DNA of 8,546 bases from Dehalococcoidia bacterium (GCA_012270635.1 JAAXHX010000329.1:1-8546), one strand, 5' to 3'; shown: positions 1-5,676, numbered from the stretch's first letter. Numbers and translations: made by a program. Notes: generated from the letters alone by a model not told the origin.

Positions 1-151
1 GCTCTCCGAAGCGAGACAGGAAGCCCTCGGTCGCTCGGAAGGCCCCTCCCATGTTACCGACGTCCTCGCCCATGACGACGACCCGGTCGTCCTGCTCGAG
101 CTCCTCCGCCAGCCCGTCCTTGATGGCCTCCAGCACCGTCTTTTCCGCCAC
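1..151 (-). CDS. 2-oxoacid dehydrogenase E1 component, beta subunit (N-terminal fragment)
   Basis: Only the first 50 codons are inside the window; the gene continues past position 1. Read from a GTG at 151, the protein contains MGEDVG (residues 27-32) and GGAFRAT (35-41) followed by EGFLSRFG, the conserved N-terminal signature of the transketolase-like E1 beta subunit of pyruvate, branched-chain 2-oxoacid and acetoin dehydrogenases. Its start lies one base after the stop of the E1 alpha gene, so the two are surely co-transcribed and probably translationally coupled. With the alpha subunit it would form the alpha2beta2 cytosolic enzyme that decarboxylates a 2-oxoacid using thiamine diphosphate and passes the acyl group to a lipoyl E2, which must be encoded outside this window. 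Substrate cannot be fixed from this fragment. Confidence 0.9.
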   Translation of the reverse strand, partial: MAEKTVLEAIKDGLAEELEQDDRVVVMGEDVGNMGGAFRATEGFLSRFGE

Positions 152-152
152 G

Positions 153-1178
153 CTACGCTCCGTCCGCCGAGTAGATGTGGGTGTATGCGCTCTCGGGGGT
201 GGGGTCGGGGCTGGCTTCGGCAGCGTCGATGTCTTCGTCCAGGGTTGCCGTCACCTCCTGCTCGATCCCCGCAGCCCTTGGCTCGTCCAGCAAGGACAAG
301 TCGACCAGGAGGTCCCTGAACCGGGCCACGGGGTCCGACTCCTTCTCGGCGCTGAGTTCCTGGGGGGTACGGTATCGACGATGGTCATCGTTGCTGCTGT
401 GGGAGCTGAAGCGGTGCACCTTGGCCTCGATGAGGGTCGGGCCTTCGCCGCGAAGGGCGCGGTCTCGGGCTTCTCTGGTGGCCCGGACCACGTCCAGGAC
501 GTTCATGCCATCGACCGTAACCCCCGGCATCCCGTACCCTTCGGCCTTGCGGGAGATGTCCTGTACCACCATCTGCCTGGACTGCGGCACGGATATGGCC
601 CAGCCGTTGTTTTCGCAGAAGAAGACGACGGGAAGCTTGTGGACGGCTGCGAAGTTCATGGCCTCGTGGAAATCGCCCTTGCTGGTGGCGCCGTCGCCGA
701 AGTAGGCAACGGTGACCGCGTCCTCGCCCCGATACTTGGAAGCGAAGGCTGTGCCCACGCCGTGGAGGATCTGGGTGGCCACGCAGCTGGAGCCGCTGAT
801 TATGTTGCGCTCCCTGCTGCTGTAGTGGCCGGGCAGTTGCCTGCCGCCGCTGTAGGGGTCGGCGGCCTTGCCGAGGGCGTGAAGCACTATATCCTTCGGC
901 TCGGAGCCGAGGGCCAGGGCGACGGCGAGGTCTCGGTAGTAGGGGACAAAGATATCCGTACCGGGTTTCATGCCGTAGACGCTGCCCACCTGCGCCGCCT
1001 CATGGCCTTCGCAGGACACCAGGAAGTAGACCTTGCCCTGCCGCCCGAGCAGCCACAGCCTCTCCGAGACGGCGCGGGCCGTCAGCATGTCGCGATAGAT
1101 GGAGACAAGGTCGGCGGGGGCGAGCCCTAGCTCGTTGGGGGAGACCTGAACGTCTGCGGTTCCGTGGGTCACAACCAT
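153..1178 (-). CDS. 2-oxoacid dehydrogenase E1 component, alpha subunit (branched-chain type likely)
   Basis: A 341-residue protein of normal family length. The thiamine diphosphate/Mg motif is complete: GDGATSKGDF begins at residue 161 and the closing NN is at 190-191, followed by GWAISVP. Other family blocks are EGHEA (57-61), FVPYYRDL (78-84 region), GHYS (117-120) and the phosphorylation-loop-like SHSSNDDHRRYRTPQEL (259-275). The double acidic SNDD plus YR resembles branched-chain E1 alpha more than pyruvate E1 alpha (SMSDP-type), so a 2-oxoisovalerate dehydrogenase is favoured; acetoin or pyruvate dehydrogenase remains possible. An in-frame TTG at 1211 would add 11 residues, but the ATG at 1178 has GAAGGGAAG just upstream and the TTG lies upstream of the predicted transcription start, so the ATG is chosen. 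E1 beta follows after one base. Confidence 0.9.
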   Translation of the reverse strand: MVVTHGTADVQVSPNELGLAPADLVSIYRDMLTARAVSERLWLLGRQGKVYFLVSCEGHEAAQVGSVYGMKPGTDIFVPYYRDLAVALALGSEPKDIVLHALGKAADPYSGGRQLPGHYSSRERNIISGSSCVATQILHGVGTAFASKYRGEDAVTVAYFGDGATSKGDFHEAMNFAAVHKLPVVFFCENNGWAISVPQSRQMVVQDISRKAEGYGMPGVTVDGMNVLDVVRATREARDRALRGEGPTLIEAKVHRFSSHSSNDDHRRYRTPQELSAEKESDPVARFRDLLVDLSLLDEPRAAGIEQEVTATLDEDIDAAEASPDPTPESAYTHIYSADGA

Positions 1179-1213
1179 CACTTCCCTTCGCTCTGCGTCA
1201 AGTCTTGCCACCA

Positions 1214-1243
1214 GCGTAGCATTCAGGGAGTGGGGGAGTCAAA
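1214..1243 (-). promoter_or_regulatory. Candidate sigma70 promoter of the E1 alpha/beta operon
   Basis: On the minus strand, TTGACT (1243-1238) and TACGCT (1219-1214) are separated by 18 bases. The -10 hexamer keeps the three most conserved positions (T, A and final T). Transcription would begin near 1207, leaving a short leader before the ATG at 1178. The site therefore also argues against the upstream TTG at 1211 as start codon. Pattern match only. Confidence 0.45.
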
Positions 1244-1349
1244 CGGAGACTGGTATTTCCTAGTCAGTTGGTTTGGATGACTCCACGTGGCCCACCTTAC
1301 GACAAAGGTCAGTCGATTGGTCGTCTACCTTGCTGGGCGCGACACATAC

Positions 1350-1619
1350 TTAAAGGTTCTTCTTAATCCAGTCGTTCTGTGCATCGCTTAATCCCCGCCA
1401 AGCCGCCTCTCCAGTCAGCTTAGCAACCATCAGGTTGTCATTGGTATCCAGTGCTTCTTTCAAGTTGTCCCGTACTTCGATAGAGGTTCTATTGGCGACT
1501 ATGAACCAGGTGGATTCCGTGATGTGCGCCCAAGTCCCGTAGGATTTGATTCGGCCATAGAGGTCAGCATAGTCGCGTCCTGGAGCGGATAGGTCGTAAC
1601 TAATGACGAAGCTCGCCAT
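1350..1619 (-). CDS. Stand-alone Cas2-like / SinR-family small protein
   Basis: An 89-residue protein beginning MASFVISYDL. The first strand ending in YD (Asp9), the GTWAHITESTWFIV block (28-41), EVRDNLK (48-54) and a closing strand with KLTGEAAW (67-74) match, from memory, the group often labelled 'SinR family' or Cas2-like: ferredoxin-fold proteins of about 90 residues related to Cas2 and VapD. It is unrelated to the Bacillus biofilm regulator SinR. Asp9 sits where Cas2 nucleases carry their metal-binding Asp, but nuclease or interferase activity is not established for this group. No cas1, repeats or spacers are nearby, so a role in CRISPR adaptation is unlikely. The start is fixed by an AGGAGG five bases upstream; an in-frame ATG at 1724 lacks this support. 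It is divergent from the 1813/2060 gene pair and lies in lower-GC DNA. Confidence 0.8.
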   Translation of the reverse strand: MASFVISYDLSAPGRDYADLYGRIKSYGTWAHITESTWFIVANRTSIEVRDNLKEALDTNDNLMVAKLTGEAAWRGLSDAQNDWIKKNL

Positions 1620-1624
1620 ATGAA

Positions 1625-1630
1625 CCTCCT
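1625..1630 (-). promoter_or_regulatory. Shine-Dalgarno AGGAGG that sets the Cas2-like start
   Basis: A perfect AGGAGG on the minus strand, five bases before the ATG at 1619. It is the strongest ribosome site in the window and decides between this ATG and the in-frame ATG 105 bases upstream. Confidence 0.8.
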
Positions 1631-1749
1631 GAGAAACTGGCACTATTCGCGGCCACACGAGGACGTCTGTACTGCCGTGTGTTGTCAGCCCAGCATCCCA
1701 GTCTATCAAGGGCAGGAACGGCACACAACCGCACGGTCAAAAGTGAGTA

Positions 1750-1777
1750 GCTAAGCAGAGTTCAGCTTTGCTATACT
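1750..1777 (+). promoter_or_regulatory. Candidate extended -10 promoter with overlapping inverted repeat
   Basis: TGC followed by TATACT (1769-1777) is an extended -10 element (TG-n-TATAMT type) with no good -35, about 35 bases before the ATG at 1813. Immediately upstream, GCTAAGC (1750-1756) and GCTTTGC (1765-1771) form an inverted repeat matching in 6 of 7 positions around an 8-base centre. This covers the place where a -35 would lie and could be a dimeric repressor or activator site. It would drive the 1813-2506 gene pair. Pattern match only. Confidence 0.4.
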
Positions 1778-1812
1778 AGACATATCCACCTACCTATGGG
1801 AGTGATCACACA

Positions 1813-2079
1813 ATGGGTCTCCACAACAGTGATCAAACGCGGGATAAAAGCAACAGTGCAGGCAAATCGACTTTCTTCACTGGTATGATTCAAGCTTTCG
1901 ACAGTGGTGGTCTTATGTACGAACCACACCACTATGAAGACGACATGGCGGCCCTGCTAAACGACTGGTGTGTCGTTGGTAATGATTTCTGGTGCTCGAT
2001 AGTCCACTTCGACAACGAGAATGCCTGTGGCATGCTGCCATCTCTGAAATTTAACCGGTATGTCACAGCCCGAGACTAA
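1813..2079 (+). CDS. Hypothetical protein, 88 residues, unrecognised
   Basis: I do not recognise this protein. It begins at an ATG preceded by GGGAG at a slightly long spacing of about 10 bases and follows a candidate extended -10 promoter. The sequence is soluble-looking, with no membrane segment or signal peptide. It has a polar N-terminus (residues 1-20) and an acidic, aromatic middle with YEPHHYEDD (36-44), then NDWCVVGNDFWCS (50-62) and HFDNENACG (65-73). Three Trp/Phe-rich strands with Cys suggest a small folded domain, but a decayed fragment is also possible; an internal ATG at 1885 would give 64 residues. Its last 20 bases overlap the DUF2335 gene in another frame, which implies translational coupling and supports it being real. 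GC is well below the flanking operons. Confidence 0.5.
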   Translation: MGLHNSDQTRDKSNSAGKSTFFTGMIQAFDSGGLMYEPHHYEDDMAALLNDWCVVGNDFWCSIVHFDNENACGMLPSLKFNRYVTARD

Positions 2080-2506
2080 AAGCGAGCATTCCGAACTCGA
2101 CGACACACTGGCGCCTGATCCTGATAGGGCAGAAGGCCATATAATAGCTCAGCATACCGAGGTCACAACCAGCACCTGGCGAGGGCCACTACCGTCCCCA
2201 GACGATTTGAAAAAATACGAGGAAGTTCTGCCAAACGCGGCCCATAGAATCATAGCTATGGCAGAACAGCAAGGGGAGCATCGCAGGAACTTAGAACAGA
2301 AATCTGCACAATGGGACCACCGGCGCACTGTGTACGGAATGGTCACCAGCACGTTTATAATGGCAGGACTAATAACCGCTGCTATTATTGCTCTCACGCA
2401 GGGCTTCCAGATTGCCGCAATCTCGCTTGGCGGGCTTGGAGGTGCGGCTTTCCTAGCACCTTTGACACAATGGTTCTGGAGGTCAAAGAAGGTTAACGGG
2501 CAGTAA
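2060..2506 (+). CDS. DUF2335-family two-helix membrane protein
   Basis: A 148-residue protein. A polar, acidic N-terminus (1-38) is followed by RGPLPSPDDLKKYEEVLP (41-58) and AHRIIAMAEQQGEHRRNLE (61-79), which is the characteristic DUF2335 signature (GPLPPPE-x-L-x-x-Y-x-x-x-x-P...A-x-R-I-x-x-M-A-E-x-Q). Two hydrophobic helices follow, about 92-112 and 117-136, then a basic tail (RSKK, 141-144). Both termini are therefore probably cytoplasmic with a helical hairpin in the inner membrane. The function of DUF2335 is not established; the size and hairpin are holin-like, but that is only a resemblance. An in-frame stop at 2045-2047 means the ATG at 2060 is the earliest start. The ribosome site is weak, consistent with coupling to the overlapping upstream ORF. 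Confidence 0.8.
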   Translation: MSQPETKSEHSELDDTLAPDPDRAEGHIIAQHTEVTTSTWRGPLPSPDDLKKYEEVLPNAAHRIIAMAEQQGEHRRNLEQKSAQWDHRRTVYGMVTSTFIMAGLITAAIIALTQGFQIAAISLGGLGGAAFLAPLTQWFWRSKKVNGQ

Positions 2507-2560
2507 TCGAGACTCCTATTCCCCACTTTATAAGCACTGAACCCCAACGCGGAGGAAACC

Positions 2561-3607
2561 ATGAAGGCAGTTGTGTTCGAAGAGCATGGTGAGGTCGACA
2601 AGCTCCAGTACAAAGACATTCCCGACCCGAAGGTCGGGCCCAACGAGGTCCTCTTCAAAATCAGGGCGGCGGGCTGCAACTACAACGACATCTGGGCCCG
2701 ACGGGGCCTGCCGGGTATGGAGATCATCCTGCCCCACGTCTCGGGTTCCGACGCCTCGGGAGAGGTGGTGGAGGTCGGGAGCGAGGTGAAAACCGTCAAG
2801 CCGGGGGACGAAGTGATGGTCCACCCCGGCATCAGCTGCCGTATCTGCGAGGTCTGCACCAGCGGGCAGGAGTTCTTCTGCCGGCAGTACAAGATCTGGG
2901 GATTTCAGACGGGGCCACTGGACGGTGCAGATGCAGAGTACGCGAAGCTGGACCAGACGAACCTGATCCCCAAACCCGCCAACATCACGTACCAGGAGGC
3001 GGCCACTTTGCCGTTAATCCTCATGACCGTGTGGCGCATGTTGGTGAGCCGGTGTCGGGTCCAGACCGGGGACTACGTGCTGATCTGGGGCGGGGCCGGG
3101 GGTCTCGGGTCCATGGCGATACAGGTCTGCAACCTGTTCGGGGCGAAGGGGATTGCGGTGGTCGGGTCCGACGAGAAGGCGGAATATGCCAAGAACCTGG
3201 GCGCCCACGATACCATCAACCGGAAGACCCAGAAGATCAGGGACGAGGTGCGGCGCATCACCAGCAAGCGAATGGTGGACATAGTCTTCGAGCACACGGG
3301 GGAGGAAACCTGGAAGGACAGCGTGTTGGCGTTGAAGCGGGGGGGCAGCCTGGTGACCTGTGGCGCGACCAGCGGATTCATGGGCCCGACGGACATCCGG
3401 CACCTGTGGATGAAGCAGATGAACTTCTACGGCTCCCACATGGGCTCCAAGGGCGAGTTCCTGCAGGCGATGAAGTTCGTGGAGAGCGGAGACATCAAAC
3501 CCCTGCCCAGCCAGGCCGTGCCTCTGAAAGACGCCGCCATAGCTCAGAAGACGATTGAGGATGGCGACGTGATGGGCAAGATGGTCCTCATCCCCGACCA
3601 TGCCTAG
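2561..3607 (+). CDS. Zinc-lobe MDR oxidoreductase resembling crotonyl-CoA reductase core
   Basis: A 348-residue medium-chain dehydrogenase/reductase. The GroES-like N-terminal domain holds AAGCNYNDIW (37-46). The structural-zinc cysteines C93, C96, C99 and C107 have the classical C-x2-C-x2-C-x7-C spacing. The usual catalytic-site GHE is replaced by GSD (62-64), so a canonical alcohol-dehydrogenase catalytic zinc is doubtful. The Rossmann domain has IWGGAGGLGSMAIQ (175-188). Several blocks read like crotonyl-CoA carboxylase/reductase: YKIWGF (110-115), VLIWG, VDIVFEHTGEETW (239-251), GGSLVTCGATSGF (261-273), IRHLWM (279-284) and YGSH (290-293). Unlike those enzymes it lacks the long N-terminal extension and keeps the zinc cysteines. 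It likely reduces an enoyl-CoA or carbonyl with NAD(P)H in the cytosol. GGAGG sits five bases before the ATG; TATAAG at 2529-2534 is a weak possible -10. The CitE-like gene overlaps its end by 8 bases. Confidence 0.88.
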   Translation: MKAVVFEEHGEVDKLQYKDIPDPKVGPNEVLFKIRAAGCNYNDIWARRGLPGMEIILPHVSGSDASGEVVEVGSEVKTVKPGDEVMVHPGISCRICEVCTSGQEFFCRQYKIWGFQTGPLDGADAEYAKLDQTNLIPKPANITYQEAATLPLILMTVWRMLVSRCRVQTGDYVLIWGGAGGLGSMAIQVCNLFGAKGIAVVGSDEKAEYAKNLGAHDTINRKTQKIRDEVRRITSKRMVDIVFEHTGEETWKDSVLALKRGGSLVTCGATSGFMGPTDIRHLWMKQMNFYGSHMGSKGEFLQAMKFVESGDIKPLPSQAVPLKDAAIAQKTIEDGDVMGKMVLIPDHA

Positions 3608-4493
3608 GGACGAGGCCCTCCTCCTTCGCAGCTCGCTCTTCGTGCCCGCCATCCGGGAGCGCTTTATCGAGAAGGCCCCCGACGCGGGCGCCGACATGGT
3701 CTGCATAGACCTGGAGGACTCCGTACCCCTGGCGGAGAAGGCCCGGGGACGGGAGATGGCCCGGGACTCCATGCCGGTAATGAAGCGCACCGGTTACCTG
3801 ATGGCCGTGCGGGTCAACTCGCTGCAGTCGGGGCTTATCGAGGAGGACCTGGACGCCGTGACGATACCCGACCTCCAGGCTATCGGCCTTCCCAAGGCGG
3901 ACGACCCGGAGATCATCAAGCGGGTCGATCACTATCTGGCCATCCTGGAGAAGACCCGGGGCATTCCCATCGGGCAGGTGCAGATATTTCCCTGGATCGA
4001 GACGGCGCAGGGGCTGGTCAACGCTCATGCGCTGTGCAAGGCCTCGCCCCGGGTGACGGCGGCATCCGTCGGGGGAGAGGATCTGACATCCGACATGGGG
4101 ATGGAGAGGACCCGCGAGGGCCGGGAGATAGAGTACGCCCGGAATCTGGTGGCCACGGCCTGCATCGCCGCGGGCGTCGTGCCCCTGGACACGGTCTTCG
4201 CCGATTTCCGGGACCAGGAGGGCTTCGAGGCGGACACGCTTCACGGCAAGAGCCTCGGGTTCAAGGGTCGGTACTGCATTCATCCCTCCCAGGTCCCCAC
4301 CGTCAACCGAATCTATCGCCCCTCCGAGGAAGAGGTCGAGAATGCCCGCAGCGTGGTGGAGGCGTACGAAGAGGGGACGCGACAGGGTCTCGGGGCGGTG
4401 AACATGGGCGGGGTCATGGTGGACAAGCCGGTCTACGACCGGGCGGTGTCGCTGCTCGGGCGGTTGCGGTTGATCGAAGGGAAGGGCGGGTAG
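3600..4493 (+). CDS. CitE-like CoA-ester lyase (HpcH/HpaI aldolase superfamily)
   Basis: A 297-residue protein, typical length for the CitE/malyl-CoA lyase family. Signature blocks are RSSLFVPA (10-17), ADMVCIDLEDSV (31-42), AVRVN (69-73, with the substrate-binding Arg71), LPKA (97-100), WIETAQGL (132-139, Mg-ligand Glu134), VGGEDL (157-162, Mg-ligand Asp161) and KGRYCIHPSQV (222-232). The family performs Mg-dependent aldol cleavage or formation of malyl-, citramalyl- or methylmalyl-CoA-type esters. There are no citrate-lyase alpha or gamma partners here, so it is probably a free CoA-ester lyase rather than a citrate lyase subunit. The ATG overlaps the MDR stop by 8 bases with little ribosome-site sequence, implying translational coupling and a shared pathway. 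Exact substrate is not resolvable from sequence. Confidence 0.88.
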   Translation: MPRDEALLLRSSLFVPAIRERFIEKAPDAGADMVCIDLEDSVPLAEKARGREMARDSMPVMKRTGYLMAVRVNSLQSGLIEEDLDAVTIPDLQAIGLPKADDPEIIKRVDHYLAILEKTRGIPIGQVQIFPWIETAQGLVNAHALCKASPRVTAASVGGEDLTSDMGMERTREGREIEYARNLVATACIAAGVVPLDTVFADFRDQEGFEADTLHGKSLGFKGRYCIHPSQVPTVNRIYRPSEEEVENARSVVEAYEEGTRQGLGAVNMGGVMVDKPVYDRAVSLLGRLRLIEGKGG

Positions 4494-4679
4494 CGCCTCC
4501 CTCGCTCGGATAGACTCAAGAGCTAAAGACACCCTCGCCCCTGCGGTAAGCTCATGACGCGCTTCAACTCGTTCTTGCCCAAGGAGAGGTTACCGCCAGA
4601 GCAACCCTAAAGGCAGGCGCGCACAAGGTATAAGAACCTGGAAATTGGCCGTCTCGATATTCGGGCACTGACGAGGGCC

Positions 4680-5078
4680 GTGGGTACTCCTCTCCCCAAA
4701 ATATATTTGGCGATAATCCTTGGTCTAGCTTTGCTCACAGGGGTGGCCTTTGGGTTGGGTTTAACCGTATTCGGTCTCGCCTCAGGTGGACTCGTCACCC
4801 CATATTTGATAGTCATAGTAGGCGTGTTCTCATTCCTTGCAGGAGGCATGTCCCCAAGGCTACGATATGGTGTGCTTTTCCCGATCAGCGTGTTGATTAG
4901 CACATCCACCGCCAAGGCAATAAGCGAGTCATTCGCCTACGATACCAATCCAATGCTATTCGTCGCCCTCACCACCATCTTTTATGGCGGTGCGGCGTTC
5001 CTGCTATTCTCTGCCGGATGGGCAGTGAGTCAGTGCAGGCCATGGCATTCTCGTCCAACCAGGAAGGGCGGCCCTTGA
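4680..5078 (+). CDS. Hypothetical four-helix membrane protein
   Basis: I do not recognise this 132-residue protein. Starting at a GTG with GAGGG close upstream, it has hydrophobic stretches at about 8-32, 37-56, 63-81 and 91-115. The basic loop SPRLRY (58-63) and basic tail (RPTRKGG) place those sides in the cytoplasm, and it looks like a small polytopic inner-membrane protein. GC drops to around half in places, below the neighbouring operons. The same frame is open upstream to a TAA at 4608-4610. Beyond that stop it begins at an ATG at 4554 encoding 18 residues, so the real gene may have been longer and been interrupted, or a non-ATG start further upstream may be used. The 186 bases between CitE and this start show no clear terminator or promoter. 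Confidence 0.6.
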   Translation: MGTPLPKIYLAIILGLALLTGVAFGLGLTVFGLASGGLVTPYLIVIVGVFSFLAGGMSPRLRYGVLFPISVLISTSTAKAISESFAYDTNPMLFVALTTIFYGGAAFLLFSAGWAVSQCRPWHSRPTRKGGP

Positions 5079-5107
5079 CGACATCATCCCCATCATTCCA
5101 CCCTTGT

Positions 5108-5335
5108 GACCCTTCGACTAGGCTCAGGGTGAGCGGGGACGAGGACGGGGATAGATTCCGGCTCGGGGGCCGGAATGACGGTACAAGAAGGCTTGGAACG
5201 CAGGAGGCGGGCGTTCATCTTTGCCCGGCCCTTTCCAGTCGAGAGGCCTCTGTACGACCCGTGTTGAAGGGGCCCTAGATTCCTCGCGGGGCCGCGGAAT
5301 GACGGGTAAAGGAGGGGAATGACGGATAAAGTAGG
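5108..5335 (+). repeat. Intergenic direct repeat, copy 1 (hairpin-bearing)
   Basis: First of two diverged direct copies in a gene-free stretch (5079-5737). It starts GACCCTTCGACTAGGCTCAG and contains a perfect 8-base-pair hairpin, ATTCCGGC (5155-5162) / GCCGGAAT (5169-5176), followed by GACGG. A second imperfect one, ATTCCTCG...CGGAAT, lies at about 5279-5300, and there is a short tandem GGAATGACGG-x-TAAAG motif at the end. Bases 5139-5199 match 5401-5461 at all but one position. Relative to copy 2 it has one extra base near 5118 and lacks 42 bases after 5275. Such CCGGAATGACGG elements are familiar as dispersed REP-like intergenic repeats. Reading frames through it are artefacts. Confidence 0.9.
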
Positions 5336-5370
5336 TGGGGGTGGGGCGTAGGCATGTGCGAAGTCCGCTC

Positions 5371-5639
5371 GACCCTTCGACAGGCTCAGAGAGAGTGGGA
5401 ACGAGGACGGGGATAGATTCCGGCTCGAGGGCCGGAATGACGGTACAAGAAGGCTTGGAACTCGGGAGGCGGGCGTTCATCTTTGCCCAACCCTTTCCAG
5501 TCGAGAGGCCTCTGTGCGACCCGTGTTGAAGGGGCCCGACTCGCTCTGCTGATGGAGGCTGAGGAACAGGGAGGCGCCCTAGATTCCTCGCGGGGCCTCG
5601 GAATGACGGGTAAAGCAGCGGGATGGCGGGTGAAGTAGG
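5371..5639 (+). repeat. Intergenic direct repeat, copy 2 (hairpin-bearing, with extra 42 bases)
   Basis: Second copy, starting GACCCTTCGACAGGCTCAG, with the same hairpin at 5417-5424 / 5431-5438 (ATTCCGGC / GCCGGAAT around TCGAGG). The offset to copy 1 is 262 bases through most of its length, then 304 after an extra block at 5538-5579. This block ends in GCGCCC, close to the GGGGCCC that precedes it, so copy 1 could have lost it by slippage between the short GCCC direct repeats. It ends at a degenerate tandem motif (GGATGGCGGGTGAAG) close to the promoter of the next operon. Confidence 0.9.
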
Positions 5640-5667
5640 GGTTGCTGTACGTCGGATTTGGTGCGTT

Positions 5668-5676
5668 TGGTACAAT
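5668..5676 (+). promoter_or_regulatory. Candidate extended -10 promoter for the 5738-7045 pair
   Basis: TGG followed by TACAAT is an extended -10 (TG-n-TAnAAT), about 60 bases before the ATG at 5738. A TTGCTG at 5642-5647 is 23 bases away, too far to be a normal -35. The predicted transcript would start near 5683, just outside the repeat copy. Confidence 0.45.

Noticed and set aside
51..1130. Long open frame on the plus strand across the E1 alpha gene (359 codons)
   Set aside because: It is antisense to E1 alpha, whose motifs are unmistakable; the product is low-complexity and matches no family. GC-rich codon bias keeps the opposite strand open.
1283..1290. Palindrome CCACGTGG upstream of the E1 alpha promoter
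   Set aside because: A single 8-base palindrome in GC-rich DNA is expected by chance and no second copy was seen.
1796..1888. 30-codon plus-strand frame starting at ATG 1796
   Set aside because: Short, no ribosome site, and overlaps the better-supported 1813 ORF.
2149..2679. Minus-strand frame of 176 codons
   Set aside because: Antisense to the DUF2335 gene and the MDR start; no recognisable domain or ribosome site.
3014..3790. Minus-strand frame of 258 codons across the MDR/CitE junction, and another at 3588-4532
   Set aside because: Antisense shadows of two clearly recognised enzyme genes.
4575..4610. AAGGAGAGG ribosome-site-like sequence at about 4580
   Set aside because: No start codon follows at a usable distance; it lies inside the 18-codon frame from 4554.
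5101..5660. CRISPR array or insertion sequence in the repeat-rich stretch
   Set aside because: Only two long, diverged copies, no regular short repeats with spacers, no transposase gene and no terminal inverted repeats.
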